Assembly (NCBI GenBank): GCA_965221815.1
Contig: OZ244915.1
Span: 1,426,001 to 1,490,000 of the forward strand
From: JAPOXR01 sp965221815
GTDB taxonomy: Bacteria; Pseudomonadota; Alphaproteobacteria; Rhodobacterales; Rhodobacteraceae
Reading direction: 5' to 3'
Length of the DNA: 64,000 nucleotides
This document shows positions 34,627 through 44,306 of this stretch, in pieces (within the stretch, counting starts at the first letter, position 1; each line of letters begins with the position of its first letter). The position numbers were made by a program, and so were the translations under genes. The notes under the pieces were generated by a model. That model had not been told where the DNA came from and did not search any database. It worked only from the letters and a program-made list of their open reading frames with translations.

Positions 34627-35634
34627 ATGACTGACAAAAAATCGAGAAACAAGAAACCGGCAAGAAGAAAACCGCGTGTCAATAAGGACGAGCTGTTTGC
34701 GCATTTCAGGACAATGCTGCTTATCCGTCGCTTTGAGGAGAAAGCCGGCCAACTCTACGGCATGGGTGAGATCGGTGGTTTTTGCCATCTGTATATTGGC
34801 CAGGAAGCCGTTGTGACCGGTCTCGAGGCCGTTGCCGAAGACGGAGACAAACGAATCACCGCTTATCGCGATCACGGCCATATGCTGGCCTGTGGCATGC
34901 ATCCAAACGGCGTGATGGCTGAACTTACCGGTCGATCAGGGGGATATTCACGCGGCAAGGGTGGCTCGATGCATATGTTCAGCAAGGAACGTAATTTCTA
35001 CGGGGGGCATGGAATTGTTGGTGCGCAGGTGCCGATTGGAACAGGGCTCGCATTTGCTGACAGATATCGTGAAAACAGTCATGTCACTTTTACCTACTTC
35101 GGCGATGGTGCCGCCAATCAGGGTCAGATCTATGAGTCGTTCAACATGGCATCATTGTGGAAATTACCCGTCATCTTCGTCATTGAAAACAATCAGTATG
35201 CAATGGGGACATCGACCCAACGCGCCTCTTCCACGCCTGAATTCTACACCCGTGGGACGGCGTTCGAGATCCCCGGTGAAATGGCCGATGGAATGGATGT
35301 TCTGGAGGTCAAACAAGCGGGGGCCCGTGCCGCAGCACATTGCCGTGCCGGAAAGGGGCCGTTCATACTTGAACTGTTGACCTATCGATATCGTGGACAC
35401 TCGATGTCCGATCCGGCAAAATATCGTACCCGTGAAGAAGTTCAGAAAGTCCGTGGCGAACATGATCCGATCGACATGGTTCGGGCTCGGCTCCTCGGTT
35501 TGTCAGGGGTTACAGAAGACGATGTGAAGAAGGTTGATGCAGAAGTCCGTACAGTCGTTAATGAAGCTGCAGAATTTGCGCGTTCAAGTCCAGAGCCTGA
35601 AGCGCACGAATTATACACGGATATCTGCCGCTAG
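34627..35634 (+). CDS. pdhA: Pyruvate dehydrogenase E1 component, alpha subunit
   Basis: 335 residues. Thiamine-diphosphate-dependent E1 alpha: the GDG motif in YFGDGAANQGQIYESFN (about 157-173) and ENNQYAMGTS bind ThDP-Mg, and YRYRGHSMSDPAKYR is the phosphorylation-loop region known from this family. The Lys-rich N-terminal tail (DKKSRNKKPARRKPR) is usual for alphaproteobacterial PdhA. First gene of pdhABC; forms an alpha2beta2 tetramer that decarboxylates pyruvate. Confidence 0.95.
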   Translation: MTDKKSRNKKPARRKPRVNKDELFAHFRTMLLIRRFEEKAGQLYGMGEIGGFCHLYIGQEAVVTGLEAVAEDGDKRITAYRDHGHMLACGMHPNGVMAELTGRSGGYSRGKGGSMHMFSKERNFYGGHGIVGAQVPIGTGLAFADRYRENSHVTFTYFGDGAANQGQIYESFNMASLWKLPVIFVIENNQYAMGTSTQRASSTPEFYTRGTAFEIPGEMADGMDVLEVKQAGARAAAHCRAGKGPFILELLTYRYRGHSMSDPAKYRTREEVQKVRGEHDPIDMVRARLLGLSGVTEDDVKKVDAEVRTVVNEAAEFARSSPEPEAHELYTDICR

Positions 35635-35682
35635 ACGATGTATCAGTTATTGAAGTCCATCGCCGCATTGTAAGGAGAAGCT

Positions 35683-37020
35683 ATGAAATCCGAACTGCTG
35701 ATGCCAGCCCTGTCCCCGACCATGGAACACGGGACATTGGCAAAATGGCTGGTATCTATCGGTGACCAAGTGTCGGCAGGTGATATCCTTGCGGAAATCG
35801 AAACTGACAAGACCACGATGGAAGTGGATGCACACGAGGACGGGACGATTGTTGAGCTTCTGGTTGCTGAGGGGGCTGCAGATATTCCCGTCAATTCAGC
35901 GATTGCGATACTGGAAGTTGAAGGAACAGCAGTCACGACATCTGAGACTCCGGTGCCGGGATCTCCTGTGGCCAAGGCGGAAGTCGCGCCGATTCCCCCG
36001 ACTGCCACGACCATCATTGAGCCGGAATTCACCGGGGAGACAGAAAAAACGACATTGCGCATTGCCTTGCGCGATGCGATGGCAGAAGAAATGCGCCGCG
36101 ACGAAAGCGTTTTCCTGATGGGAGAAGAAGTCGCAGAGTATCAGGGCGCATACAAGATTTCGCAAGGGTTGCTCGAGGAATTTGGTGCGCGACGTGTGGT
36201 CGACACACCAATCACCGAACATGGGTTTGCCGGCCTTGGAGTCGGTGCCGCCTTTGCCGGGCTCCGCCCCATCGTTGAATTCATGACCTTCAATTTCGCG
36301 ATGCAGGCCATCGACCAGATTATCAACTCGGCCGCAAAGACTCTTTACATGTCAGGTGGACAGATGGGGTGCCCAATCGTATTTCGAGGGCCGAATGGAG
36401 CTGCCGCGCGTGTTGCGGCACAACACAGTCAGGATTATGCCGCATGGTATGCACAGGTTCCGGGACTTAAAGTTGTACAACCCTATTCAGCTTCGGATGC
36501 AAAAGGCCTGTTAAAATCGGCAATTCGTGATCCGAACCCGGTGATCTTCCTGGAAAATGAAATTCTCTATGGCCATGAATTTGATGTGCCCAGAGACAAA
36601 GATTTCACGGTGCCGATCGGTAAGGCACGAATTTGGCAGGAAGGTAGCGACGTCACGCTGGTTTCTTTTGGCATCGGTATGTCTCACAGCTTGCAGGCGG
36701 CATCACTTCTGGCTGATGCCGGTATCAGCGCTGAGGTTATTGACTTGCGCAGTCTGCGGCCTATGGACACGGAGACCGTGATCACTTCGGTGAAAAAAAC
36801 CAACCGCTGCGTGACCGTGGAGGAAGGCTGGCCTGTCTGTTCTATTGGGAGCTATCTCAGTTCAGTCATCATGCAGGAAGCGTTTGACTGGTTGGATGCG
36901 CCTGTCATCAACTGTACGGGAAAGGATGTTCCGATGCCCTATGCTGCCAATCTCGAAAAACTTGCACTGATCACGCCTCAGGAGATTTTTGAAGCCGCAC
37001 GTACAGTGACTTACAGATAG
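35683..37020 (+). CDS. pdhB: Pyruvate dehydrogenase E1 component, beta subunit with N-terminal lipoyl domain
   Basis: 445 residues. Residues 1-78 are a lipoyl domain with the modified Lys in EIETDKTTM; a Pro/Ala/Thr linker to about 120 follows, then the transketolase-like beta domain (GEEVAEYQGAYKISQGLL, FMTFNFAMQAIDQIINSAAK, and the C-terminal VEEGWPVCSIGSYL). A lipoyl domain on E1 beta is characteristic of alphaproteobacteria. Preceded by AAGGAG and followed closely by pdhC. Confidence 0.96.
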   Translation: MKSELLMPALSPTMEHGTLAKWLVSIGDQVSAGDILAEIETDKTTMEVDAHEDGTIVELLVAEGAADIPVNSAIAILEVEGTAVTTSETPVPGSPVAKAEVAPIPPTATTIIEPEFTGETEKTTLRIALRDAMAEEMRRDESVFLMGEEVAEYQGAYKISQGLLEEFGARRVVDTPITEHGFAGLGVGAAFAGLRPIVEFMTFNFAMQAIDQIINSAAKTLYMSGGQMGCPIVFRGPNGAAARVAAQHSQDYAAWYAQVPGLKVVQPYSASDAKGLLKSAIRDPNPVIFLENEILYGHEFDVPRDKDFTVPIGKARIWQEGSDVTLVSFGIGMSHSLQAASLLADAGISAEVIDLRSLRPMDTETVITSVKKTNRCVTVEEGWPVCSIGSYLSSVIMQEAFDWLDAPVINCTGKDVPMPYAANLEKLALITPQEIFEAARTVTYR

Positions 37021-37031
37021 GTAATGACGCC

Positions 37032-38363
37032 ATGGTGCAATTGATTCGACTCCCCGCCCTGTCCCCGACAATGGAACAGGGATCCCTTTCGACATGGCAT
37101 GTCAGTGAAGGCGACTCGGTTGATGCAGGCGATTTGCTGGCCGAGATAGAAACCGACAAAACAACAATGGAGTTTGAGGCCATTGATCCCGGAGTGATTG
37201 GCAAAATTCTTGTTCCCGCCGGTCCGGATCCGGTGGCGGTCAATGAGCCGATCGCCGTTCTGCTCGAAGGCGGAGAATCCCTTCCTGATGACTTGAGTGC
37301 CTTGACTGACAGTATCGCTGATTCGGCACCAGTGCTGGCCGCAAGTGAAATGACCGCGCCGGTACAGCAGGCAAGGCAAAAGACAGGCGCGGCATCATCT
37401 TCTGCCGACAGCGTCACACCACTTTCTGGAGACATATCACCGACAACTGACTCAACGCCGGCAATGCCCACAGCAACACGAATATTTGCTTCACCGCTCG
37501 CCCGCCGATTGGCAGAGGAAAAAAATATTGACCTCGCAATGATCACGGGAACAGGCCCGCACGGACGCATTGTAAAGGCAGATATTGATCACGCGCCCGC
37601 GGCAACAGTGTCTGCGGTTGTGCCACCAGCAACTGCGCCTCAATCCGATATTGCCGCACAATTTCATGAACGTGAGATGGTTTCAGTGCCACTTGACAAT
37701 ATGCGCCGGACAGTGGCCGCCCGCTTGACTGAAGCCAAACAGACCATTCCACATTTTTATCTGCGCCGAGAATTTATCATTGACCCGTTGCTCGATATCC
37801 GGGCCGCAGCCAATACGGCGCTTGCAGAGCAGAATTTTCGGATATCAATCAATGATTTTGTCATTCGGGCCTCGGCACTTGCCTTACAGACCGTCCCGGA
37901 AGCCAACGCCATTTGGGCGCATGACCAGATTCTACGCCTTAAGCCCTCGGATATTGCAGTTGCTGTGGCGATAGACGGTGGATTGCTCACCCCCATTATA
38001 CGCGATGCTGAATCCAAGTCGGTCCAACAGATTTCAGTCGAGATGAAAGCCTTGGCCGCGAAAGCGAAGTCAAAAAAATTACTGCCGGGAGAATATACCG
38101 GCGGTGCATTTTCAATTTCCAATCTTGGCATGTTCGGAATTTCAAGTTTTGATGCTGTTATCAACCCGCCACAGGCATCAATCCTTGCCGTTGGTGCGGC
38201 GCAACGCAGAGCCATCGAAAAAGATGATGGGTCAATTGGATTTGCAACCCTGATGCCGGTCACACTTTCGTGTGATCATCGGGTTATTGACGGTGCCGTT
38301 GGAGCCCAGCTGCTGGAAGCGATGGCGACAAAGATCGAAAACCCGATGTCGTTGCTGTTGTAG
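37032..38363 (+). CDS. pdhC: Dihydrolipoamide acetyltransferase (E2) of pyruvate dehydrogenase
   Basis: 443 residues. One lipoyl domain (ETDKTTMEFE, about 1-78), an Ala/Ser/Thr linker, a peripheral-subunit-binding domain (FASPLARRLAEEKNIDL, about 154-190), a second linker, and the catalytic acyltransferase domain ending in SCDHRVIDGAVGAQLL with the active-site His. It transfers acetyl to CoA and forms the core. E3 (lpd) is not in the window. Confidence 0.96.
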   Translation: MVQLIRLPALSPTMEQGSLSTWHVSEGDSVDAGDLLAEIETDKTTMEFEAIDPGVIGKILVPAGPDPVAVNEPIAVLLEGGESLPDDLSALTDSIADSAPVLAASEMTAPVQQARQKTGAASSSADSVTPLSGDISPTTDSTPAMPTATRIFASPLARRLAEEKNIDLAMITGTGPHGRIVKADIDHAPAATVSAVVPPATAPQSDIAAQFHEREMVSVPLDNMRRTVAARLTEAKQTIPHFYLRREFIIDPLLDIRAAANTALAEQNFRISINDFVIRASALALQTVPEANAIWAHDQILRLKPSDIAVAVAIDGGLLTPIIRDAESKSVQQISVEMKALAAKAKSKKLLPGEYTGGAFSISNLGMFGISSFDAVINPPQASILAVGAAQRRAIEKDDGSIGFATLMPVTLSCDHRVIDGAVGAQLLEAMATKIENPMSLLL

Positions 38364-38424
38364 AGCAGTTGCCTGACAGTCGTACAATGGAGCGTTTCGC
38401 TCACAAATGTGCGTGGTGACAATC

Positions 38425-39231
38425 TCAGGTTGTATCTCTCGCTATCGAGGGATGAAAATACTGATCCATGGTTTCCGATGGTTGGTCACAACCGGCTTCA
38501 CCAACAACGCGGGCCGGTATTCCGGCAACCGTTTTGTATGGTGGGACATCCTGCAAAACCACGGAACCGGCAGCAATACGTGAGCAATTGCCAACATTGA
38601 TACTGCCCAGCACGATCGCACCCGCACCGAGCAAGACACCCTTGCCGACCTTTGGATGTCGGTCACCGCTCACTTTACCAGTCCCGCCAAGCGTGACCGA
38701 ATGCAGCATGGAGACATTGTCTCCAACGACACAGGTTTCCCCAATCACAATTGCATGTGCGTGATCAATCAATATCCCCTGCCCCAGGCGCGCATTTGGA
38801 TGAATATCAACGCCAAATAATTCCGATACCCGGGTTTGAATCAGGCAGGCAAGATCCTGCCGTTCCTGCCTCCACAACCAATGGGCAATCCGATAGCATT
38901 GCAAAGCCTGAAAACCCTTGAAGTACAGGAGCGGTTGCAAAAAAGTATGGCAGGCAGGGTCACGATCAAAAACAGCAATAATATCGGCCCGCGCCGCTCT
39001 TCCGATTCCCGGATCAGCTTCATGCGCCTGCAATGCTGTCTTCCGCAGGTCATCTGCCATCAGATCGCTGGAGGTAATTTTTTCGACAAATCGATTGACC
39101 AGCGATTCTTCGAATGAGTGATGTCGCAGCACAACCCGCTCGCAAACCGGGAGCAACAAGGATTCCTGTCTTCCCATCGCTTCTGCTTCTTCACGAATAC
39201 GCAGCCAGACCCGATCTGAATTAAGACTCAT
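38425..39231 (-). CDS. cysE: Serine O-acetyltransferase
   Basis: 268 residues. An N-terminal helical domain (ESLVNRFVEKI, LQAHEADPGIGRAA) precedes the left-handed beta-helix of hexapeptide repeats: GVDIHPNARLGQGILIDHAH with the catalytic His, IGETCVVGDNVSMLHSVTLGG and GVLLGAGAIVLGSINVG. It makes O-acetylserine for cysteine synthesis from serine and the acetyl-CoA supplied by the adjacent PDH operon. Transcribed toward pdhC; a small GAGCG/CGCTC hairpin lies between them. Confidence 0.95.
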   Translation of the reverse strand: MSLNSDRVWLRIREEAEAMGRQESLLLPVCERVVLRHHSFEESLVNRFVEKITSSDLMADDLRKTALQAHEADPGIGRAARADIIAVFDRDPACHTFLQPLLYFKGFQALQCYRIAHWLWRQERQDLACLIQTRVSELFGVDIHPNARLGQGILIDHAHAIVIGETCVVGDNVSMLHSVTLGGTGKVSGDRHPKVGKGVLLGAGAIVLGSINVGNCSRIAAGSVVLQDVPPYKTVAGIPARVVGEAGCDQPSETMDQYFHPSIARDTT

Positions 39232-39398
39232 CAGATTGTTCCTCCGCTACGCCAATCAAACATCGTGCTGGCCAACCGACAAGCGCTTTTGCCATGATGA
39301 CCTCGTCAACTCGATACAGCGTTTCTTGTTGGACCGAGACATGGAGATGTCACAGCAAATCAAAACTCACCCTGGTCTCAACATGGTATCGATCGGCT

Positions 39399-40568
39399 TC
39401 AATTGCCAGCCTCAATCTTTCGCCAGGCACGAACATTGACCCGGTGGTCCTTATATGTCTTGGCAAAGGCATGACCACCGGTCCCGTCGGCAACAAAGTA
39501 AAGATAATCCGAATGGTCGGGATTCAGTGCAGCCTGGATGGATTGTCGGCCGGGATTGGCGATGGGTCCGGGCGGCAGACCGGGATGCAGGTACGTGTTG
39601 TAGGGCGTGTCACGCTCAAGTTCGCTTTTTCGTAATCCACGTCCAAGCGGGGCCTTGCCATCGGTCAGCCCATAGATCACTGATGGATCAGTCTGAAGAG
39701 GCATATTGTTGCGCAAGCGATTGACAAATACTGAGGCAACCAATCCGCGCTCATCCGCCAAGCCGGTCTCCTTTTCAATGATTGATGCAAGAATCAAGGC
39801 CTCTTGCGGATTCTCAATCGGAAGATCCTGTGACCTTCGACTCCAATTGTCCGCGACAATTCGTGACTGTGCCTGTGCCATACGGGCAAGCAGGTCATCG
39901 CGCGCCAACCCACGTGCGACTGAATATGTATCAGGGGCCAGACTGCCCTCTGGAGGAATGACCGGATCATCACCAGCAAGAAATACGGCAAGCTTGAGTG
40001 ATTCGACGACCTGCCAGGATGTCAACCCCTCGGGAATCACGACACGATAATCGACAGAACTGCCGGATTCCATCATCGATGTCGCAATTTCCGGAATATC
40101 CTCGCCGGGAAGAATGACGGCCCGCTCAACATAGTCAAGGCTCCCTGCCTGTCGCTCCCCAAAACCCACTCTTCCACCATTGATGCTGGCGACCAGGGTG
40201 ATACGGAAACGTGGCTTCGAAGCCTCCGCATCAGTAATGATTTCAAGAATCCGGTCCATTGATGCACCCGCGGGAATTTCAAATGTACCAAAACGAATGA
40301 TCTGGGCACGTTCGGTACGTCTGGCACCTTCGCGGAAGATCAATGGAGCAGGAATGGGGCCACTTGCCGCAATCAATCCTGCTTCGGCAAGACTGGCAGC
40401 AACATGTGCCGGTGCCGCGCCGCGCTCAATTTCAAAGAATGAGGTCGCCGTATGCGAACCGGGAGCATAAAATTGCTGTTGCGCCGATGTCACGACAACA
40501 ATGACCCCACCAACTGACAACAGGATCACTGAAATTGCGGCAATGGCAAAAAGACGCCACTTTGTCAT
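39399..40568 (-). CDS. mltG: Endolytic murein transglycosylase
   Basis: 389 residues. An N-terminal membrane anchor (LFAIAAISVILLSVGGVIVVV) and a LysM-like subdomain precede the YceG/MltG catalytic domain. Catalytic Glu lies in ASIIEKETGLADE, followed by VFVNRLRNNMPLQTDPSV and YNTYLHPGLPPGPIANPG. It cuts nascent glycan strands at the inner membrane. Its ATG overlaps the fabF stop by 4 bases, the common fabF-mltG arrangement. Confidence 0.95.
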   Translation of the reverse strand: MTKWRLFAIAAISVILLSVGGVIVVVTSAQQQFYAPGSHTATSFFEIERGAAPAHVAASLAEAGLIAASGPIPAPLIFREGARRTERAQIIRFGTFEIPAGASMDRILEIITDAEASKPRFRITLVASINGGRVGFGERQAGSLDYVERAVILPGEDIPEIATSMMESGSSVDYRVVIPEGLTSWQVVESLKLAVFLAGDDPVIPPEGSLAPDTYSVARGLARDDLLARMAQAQSRIVADNWSRRSQDLPIENPQEALILASIIEKETGLADERGLVASVFVNRLRNNMPLQTDPSVIYGLTDGKAPLGRGLRKSELERDTPYNTYLHPGLPPGPIANPGRQSIQAALNPDHSDYLYFVADGTGGHAFAKTYKDHRVNVRAWRKIEAGN

Positions 40569-41824
40569 GGCCTGAACCGGGAAAACAGGATTGATGCATT
40601 GGAGCCTCCAAAACCAAAGGAATTCGACAGGGCAAATTCGATTGGACGCGGCTTTGCAATCATCGGTGCGAGATCGAAAAGGGGATCGACAACAGGATCT
40701 TCGAGATTGATCGTTGGCGGTGCAATCTGGTCAATAAGCGCCAGGATACAAAATATAGCTTCAATCGCACCAGCGGCTCCGAGAAGATGTCCCGTTGCAG
40801 ATTTGGTGGAAGAAATCGTCACCTCAGATGCATGGTTTCCCAGCAATCGGCCAATAGCAGCAATCTCGATTGGATCTGCCATCGTCGAAGTGCCATGCGC
40901 ATTGATATAGCCAAGCTGCTCCGGTAAAACTCCGGCTCTATCAAGAGCCATCTTCATTGCACGGAATCCACCGTTGCCATCCGCTGCCGGTGCCGTGATG
41001 TGGCTGGCATCGCCTGACAAACCATAGCCAACGACTTCTGCGTAAATGGTAGCGCCACGATCGATCGCATGATTTCGTTCCTCAAGCACGATGATTCCGG
41101 CGCCTTCACCCATGACGAAACCATCCCGGGCCGCATCAAAAGGACGGCTGGCGCGAACCGGTTCAGCACTCCATTTTGTCGACAATGCTTTACAGGCACA
41201 AAAACCGGCTATTCCCAGTTCACTGATTGGACTTTCAGCCCCGCCGGCCAGCATGACATCAGCATCACCGAGGGCAATCAGTCGCGCAGCATCACCAATC
41301 GCGTGCGCACCTGTCGCACAAGCGGTCACCACAGCATGGTTGGGCCCCTTGAATCCATGGCGGATAGATACCTGTCCAGATGCCAGATTTATCAGGCAGG
41401 AAGGAATAAAGAATGGAGATATACGCCGCGGGCCGCGCGTGCGCAGCGTTTCTGTGGCTTCCGCGATGGAGGACAGTCCACCAATCCCCGAACCAATCAG
41501 GACTCCTGTGCGGCCACGTTCGTCTTCATTGCTGGGCTGCCACCGGGAATCGGCCACTGCCTGTTCTGCTGCAGCAATGGCGAACAGAATGAAATCATCA
41601 ATTTTTCGACGCTCACGTTCTGGCATCCAATCTTCAGGGTCAAAACTGAATTCTTCATCACCACGTGGAACTTCACAAGCATAATCCGTTGCCAAATGGC
41701 TGGCATCGAACCGGGTGATCTTTCCAGCCCCGGAGTCGCCCCGCAACAAACGTTTCCATGTGGCCTTAGCATCACGCGCCAATGGCGTGACCATGCCAAG
41801 GCCCGTTACCACGACTTGGCGCAA
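40565..41824 (-). CDS. fabF: Beta-ketoacyl-ACP synthase II
   Basis: 419 residues, full length. The thiolase-fold catalytic triad is present: Cys in TACATGAHAIG, His in INAHGTSTMAD and His in TKSATGHLLGAAG. Condenses malonyl-ACP with acyl-ACP in fatty-acid elongation. It ends in SNSFGFGGSNASILF, typical of KAS II. It lies between acpP and mltG; the 209-base gap upstream contains no other gene. Confidence 0.96.
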   Translation of the reverse strand: MRQVVVTGLGMVTPLARDAKATWKRLLRGDSGAGKITRFDASHLATDYACEVPRGDEEFSFDPEDWMPERERRKIDDFILFAIAAAEQAVADSRWQPSNEDERGRTGVLIGSGIGGLSSIAEATETLRTRGPRRISPFFIPSCLINLASGQVSIRHGFKGPNHAVVTACATGAHAIGDAARLIALGDADVMLAGGAESPISELGIAGFCACKALSTKWSAEPVRASRPFDAARDGFVMGEGAGIIVLEERNHAIDRGATIYAEVVGYGLSGDASHITAPAADGNGGFRAMKMALDRAGVLPEQLGYINAHGTSTMADPIEIAAIGRLLGNHASEVTISSTKSATGHLLGAAGAIEAIFCILALIDQIAPPTINLEDPVVDPLFDLAPMIAKPRPIEFALSNSFGFGGSNASILFSRFRP

Positions 41825-42033
41825 GGCTTATTCTCCAAATTGGGGCAGGCATCCTGCCATCGACGCACCGGTGATATCCTTGGGAATGCAATGAAATCCC
41901 AGGGCCATCATAAAAAGGTCCAATCGCGATGAATTACCGACGGCCCGGCTGTGCCTTGTCCGGAGACTCACAGCGGCCTGGGGCCCCGGCTGATTGAGAT
42001 TTCTGCCTGGTTACAAATCAAACCGTGAAGTTA

Positions 42034-42273
42034 TCATGTATCGGCATGTTTGGTGATGAATTCGACGGCGTCACCAAACGTGTTGATGGCCTCAGCATCT
42101 TCATCCGTGATTTCGATGCCAAATTCTTCTTCGAACGCCATAACGAGTTCGACAGTGTCAAGGCTGTCAGCGCCAAGATCACCAATAAATGACGCGCCAG
42201 TGCTGATCTTGTCATCGTCAACTCCTAAATGGTCAACAACTATTTTCTTCACACGGGCCTCAATATCGCTCAT
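42034..42273 (-). CDS. acpP: Acyl carrier protein
   Basis: 79 residues, very acidic. Ser37 in the DSL motif of LGADSLDTVELVMAFEEEF carries 4'-phosphopantetheine. Standard position between fabG and fabF. The 200-base leaders on either side suggest its own promoter, as is usual for this abundant protein. Confidence 0.97.
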   Translation of the reverse strand: MSDIEARVKKIVVDHLGVDDDKISTGASFIGDLGADSLDTVELVMAFEEEFGIEITDEDAEAINTFGDAVEFITKHADT

Positions 42274-42476
42274 ATCAGTTCCTTTATTCCACGCCTCGTT
42301 TTGGAGATCGCTTCCGCACAGTTCAGAACCATGCGTGACTTAACTTTCATATCGGTACGGCTATGCAGCATTTGCCAAGCAAACAGTTCCCAGAGTCTGG
42401 AAATCCGGCCATGACCGTAATGCATTGGTACCACATTCGCGCATATTTTTGCAAATACAAATTGTGATATACAGGT

Positions 42477-43214
42477 TCATAACATCGCCATTCCACCATT
42501 GATGTCCAAAGTGGCACCGGTGATGTAAGCTGCCTCTTCCGATGCAAGAAACAACACGGCAGAAGCCACTTCATGCGGAAGGCCGGCGCGAGCCAATGGA
42601 ATCCGTTGAAGAATTTGCTCCCTTTGGGAGTCATACAGGGATTCCGTCATTTCCGTCGCGATCAATCCCGGTGCAACGGCATTGACAGTAATCCCACGCG
42701 ATGCGGCTTCCAGGGCGACGGATTTAGTCAGGCCAGTGAGACCTGCTTTCGAAGCCACATAGTTGGACTGGCCTGGGTTTCCCGTGGCGGCAACGACCGA
42801 GGTGATATTGATAATCCGCCCCCAACGCTGGCGCATCATCTGCTGCATGGCACGGCGGGTCAAGATCATCGCCGCAGTCAGATTGACGGCGAGCACATCG
42901 TCCCATGCCTTTTCGGTCATGCGCAGCAGCAAACCATCTTGTGTCACCCCGGCGGCATTCACCAATATTGAGATCGACCCCAGCGCTTCTGTCGCGGATG
43001 ACAGCATCGGCTCCAGTGCCGACTTGTCCAGAAGATCACAATGGATGGGCACAAAATCATCGCCCAGCTGATCACGAATCTCTGCAAGATTTGCCTGACG
43101 GCGCCCGGTGCCGGCAACACGGGCACCGCGGGCGCAGAGTGTCTGGACAACGGCTTTGCCAATTCCACTTGTCGCACCGGTGACGAGAGCAGATTTGCCA
43201 CTGAGATCGAACAT
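42477..43214 (-). CDS. fabG: 3-oxoacyl-ACP reductase
   Basis: 245 residues. SDR with TGATSGIG (residues 12-19), NAAGVTQDGL, catalytic Ser in INITSVVAATG and YVASKAG with Tyr and Lys. Reduces beta-ketoacyl-ACP with NADPH. Directly follows fabD with adjacent stop and start codons, and precedes acpP. Confidence 0.96.
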   Translation of the reverse strand: MFDLSGKSALVTGATSGIGKAVVQTLCARGARVAGTGRRQANLAEIRDQLGDDFVPIHCDLLDKSALEPMLSSATEALGSISILVNAAGVTQDGLLLRMTEKAWDDVLAVNLTAAMILTRRAMQQMMRQRWGRIINITSVVAATGNPGQSNYVASKAGLTGLTKSVALEAASRGITVNAVAPGLIATEMTESLYDSQREQILQRIPLARAGLPHEVASAVLFLASEEAAYITGATLDINGGMAML

Positions 43215-44162
43215 CTACCCGTCCCCGATGTCATCAGCCAGAGCATGAATCTCGTCCGGCGCAATGCAGGCGTGTGTTGCAATTGTCGACGCCGTTCGCC
43301 GGATCATTCCACAGAGAGCCTTGCCGGCACCCAGTTCGATGATCGATGTCACACCCTCTTGTTCCAGTCGCATAACCGTTTCTCGCCATCGCACCCGGCC
43401 AGTCACCTGTTCAACGAGCAGGCGCTGCACAGTATCCGCGTCAGCCACCGGTTCAGCCGTTACATTTGCGATGATCGGAATTGCGGGATCATGAATCCTG
43501 ACCTCTGCAAGCTCATGTCGCATCGATTCCGCTGCGGGTTGCATAAGAGAACAGTGAAAAGGTGCCGAAGTGTTGAGACGAAGAGTTCGGCGCACACCAT
43601 GGGACGCAGCCATATCAATCGCACGAACAATTTGTGCGGCATGTCCTGAAATGACCGCTTGCTTCGGATCATTGTCATTTGCAACCTCGCAGACTCCCTG
43701 CTCTGCTGCCTCTCTGGCAATCATCTCGACGACCGGAAGGTCAACCCCCAAGACAGCCGCCATGCCCCCTTCCCCAACCGGGACAGCCTTCTGCATGGCT
43801 TCACCGCGCCGTCGCAACAATCTTGCCGTGTCGGCCAGCGACAACGCACCGCTGGCACAAAGTGCACTATATTCACCGAGGCTGTGACCCGCCAGAAAAG
43901 CGACCGAACCGAGATTGAATCCCACGGATTCGAGCGCCCGGAGTATGGACATCGAGGTGGCCATGAGAGCCGGTTGGGCGTTGATCGTCAAGTTGAGCCA
44001 TTCCTCGCCTCCGTCTTGCCACATGAGTTGAGACAAATTTTGTCCGAGAGCTTCGTCAACCTCCTGAAAAACCAATGATGCGGCTGGAAACTGTTCAGCA
44101 GCTTCACGCCCCATTCCAATAAATTGAGATCCCTGGCCCGGGAAAACCAACGCATATTTCAC
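43215..44162 (-). CDS. fabD: Malonyl-CoA:ACP transacylase
   Basis: 315 residues from the GTG at 44162, which follows GGGAGAGG by 5 bases and yields VKYALVFPGQGSQ; the ATG 15 bases upstream lies inside that ribosome site and is less likely. Active-site Ser in GHSLGEYSALC; oxyanion GQGSQ at the N-terminus; conserved His in SAPFHCSLM. Loads malonyl groups onto ACP. First gene of fabD-fabG-acpP-fabF-mltG. Confidence 0.95.
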   Translation of the reverse strand: MKYALVFPGQGSQFIGMGREAAEQFPAASLVFQEVDEALGQNLSQLMWQDGGEEWLNLTINAQPALMATSMSILRALESVGFNLGSVAFLAGHSLGEYSALCASGALSLADTARLLRRRGEAMQKAVPVGEGGMAAVLGVDLPVVEMIAREAAEQGVCEVANDNDPKQAVISGHAAQIVRAIDMAASHGVRRTLRLNTSAPFHCSLMQPAAESMRHELAEVRIHDPAIPIIANVTAEPVADADTVQRLLVEQVTGRVRWRETVMRLEQEGVTSIIELGAGKALCGMIRRTASTIATHACIAPDEIHALADDIGDG

Positions 44163-44306
44163 AGAAACCTCTCCCATGAGCTCATAGCGGGTGACGACAT
44201 AACGGACGGCACTGCGTGTCGAAATTGGACTCGCCGCACTTGGGTCCTGTTTCCCGACACCTGATCAGCAGGTCAATAATTCGCAATCCGGAATAGGCGG
44301 CCATGA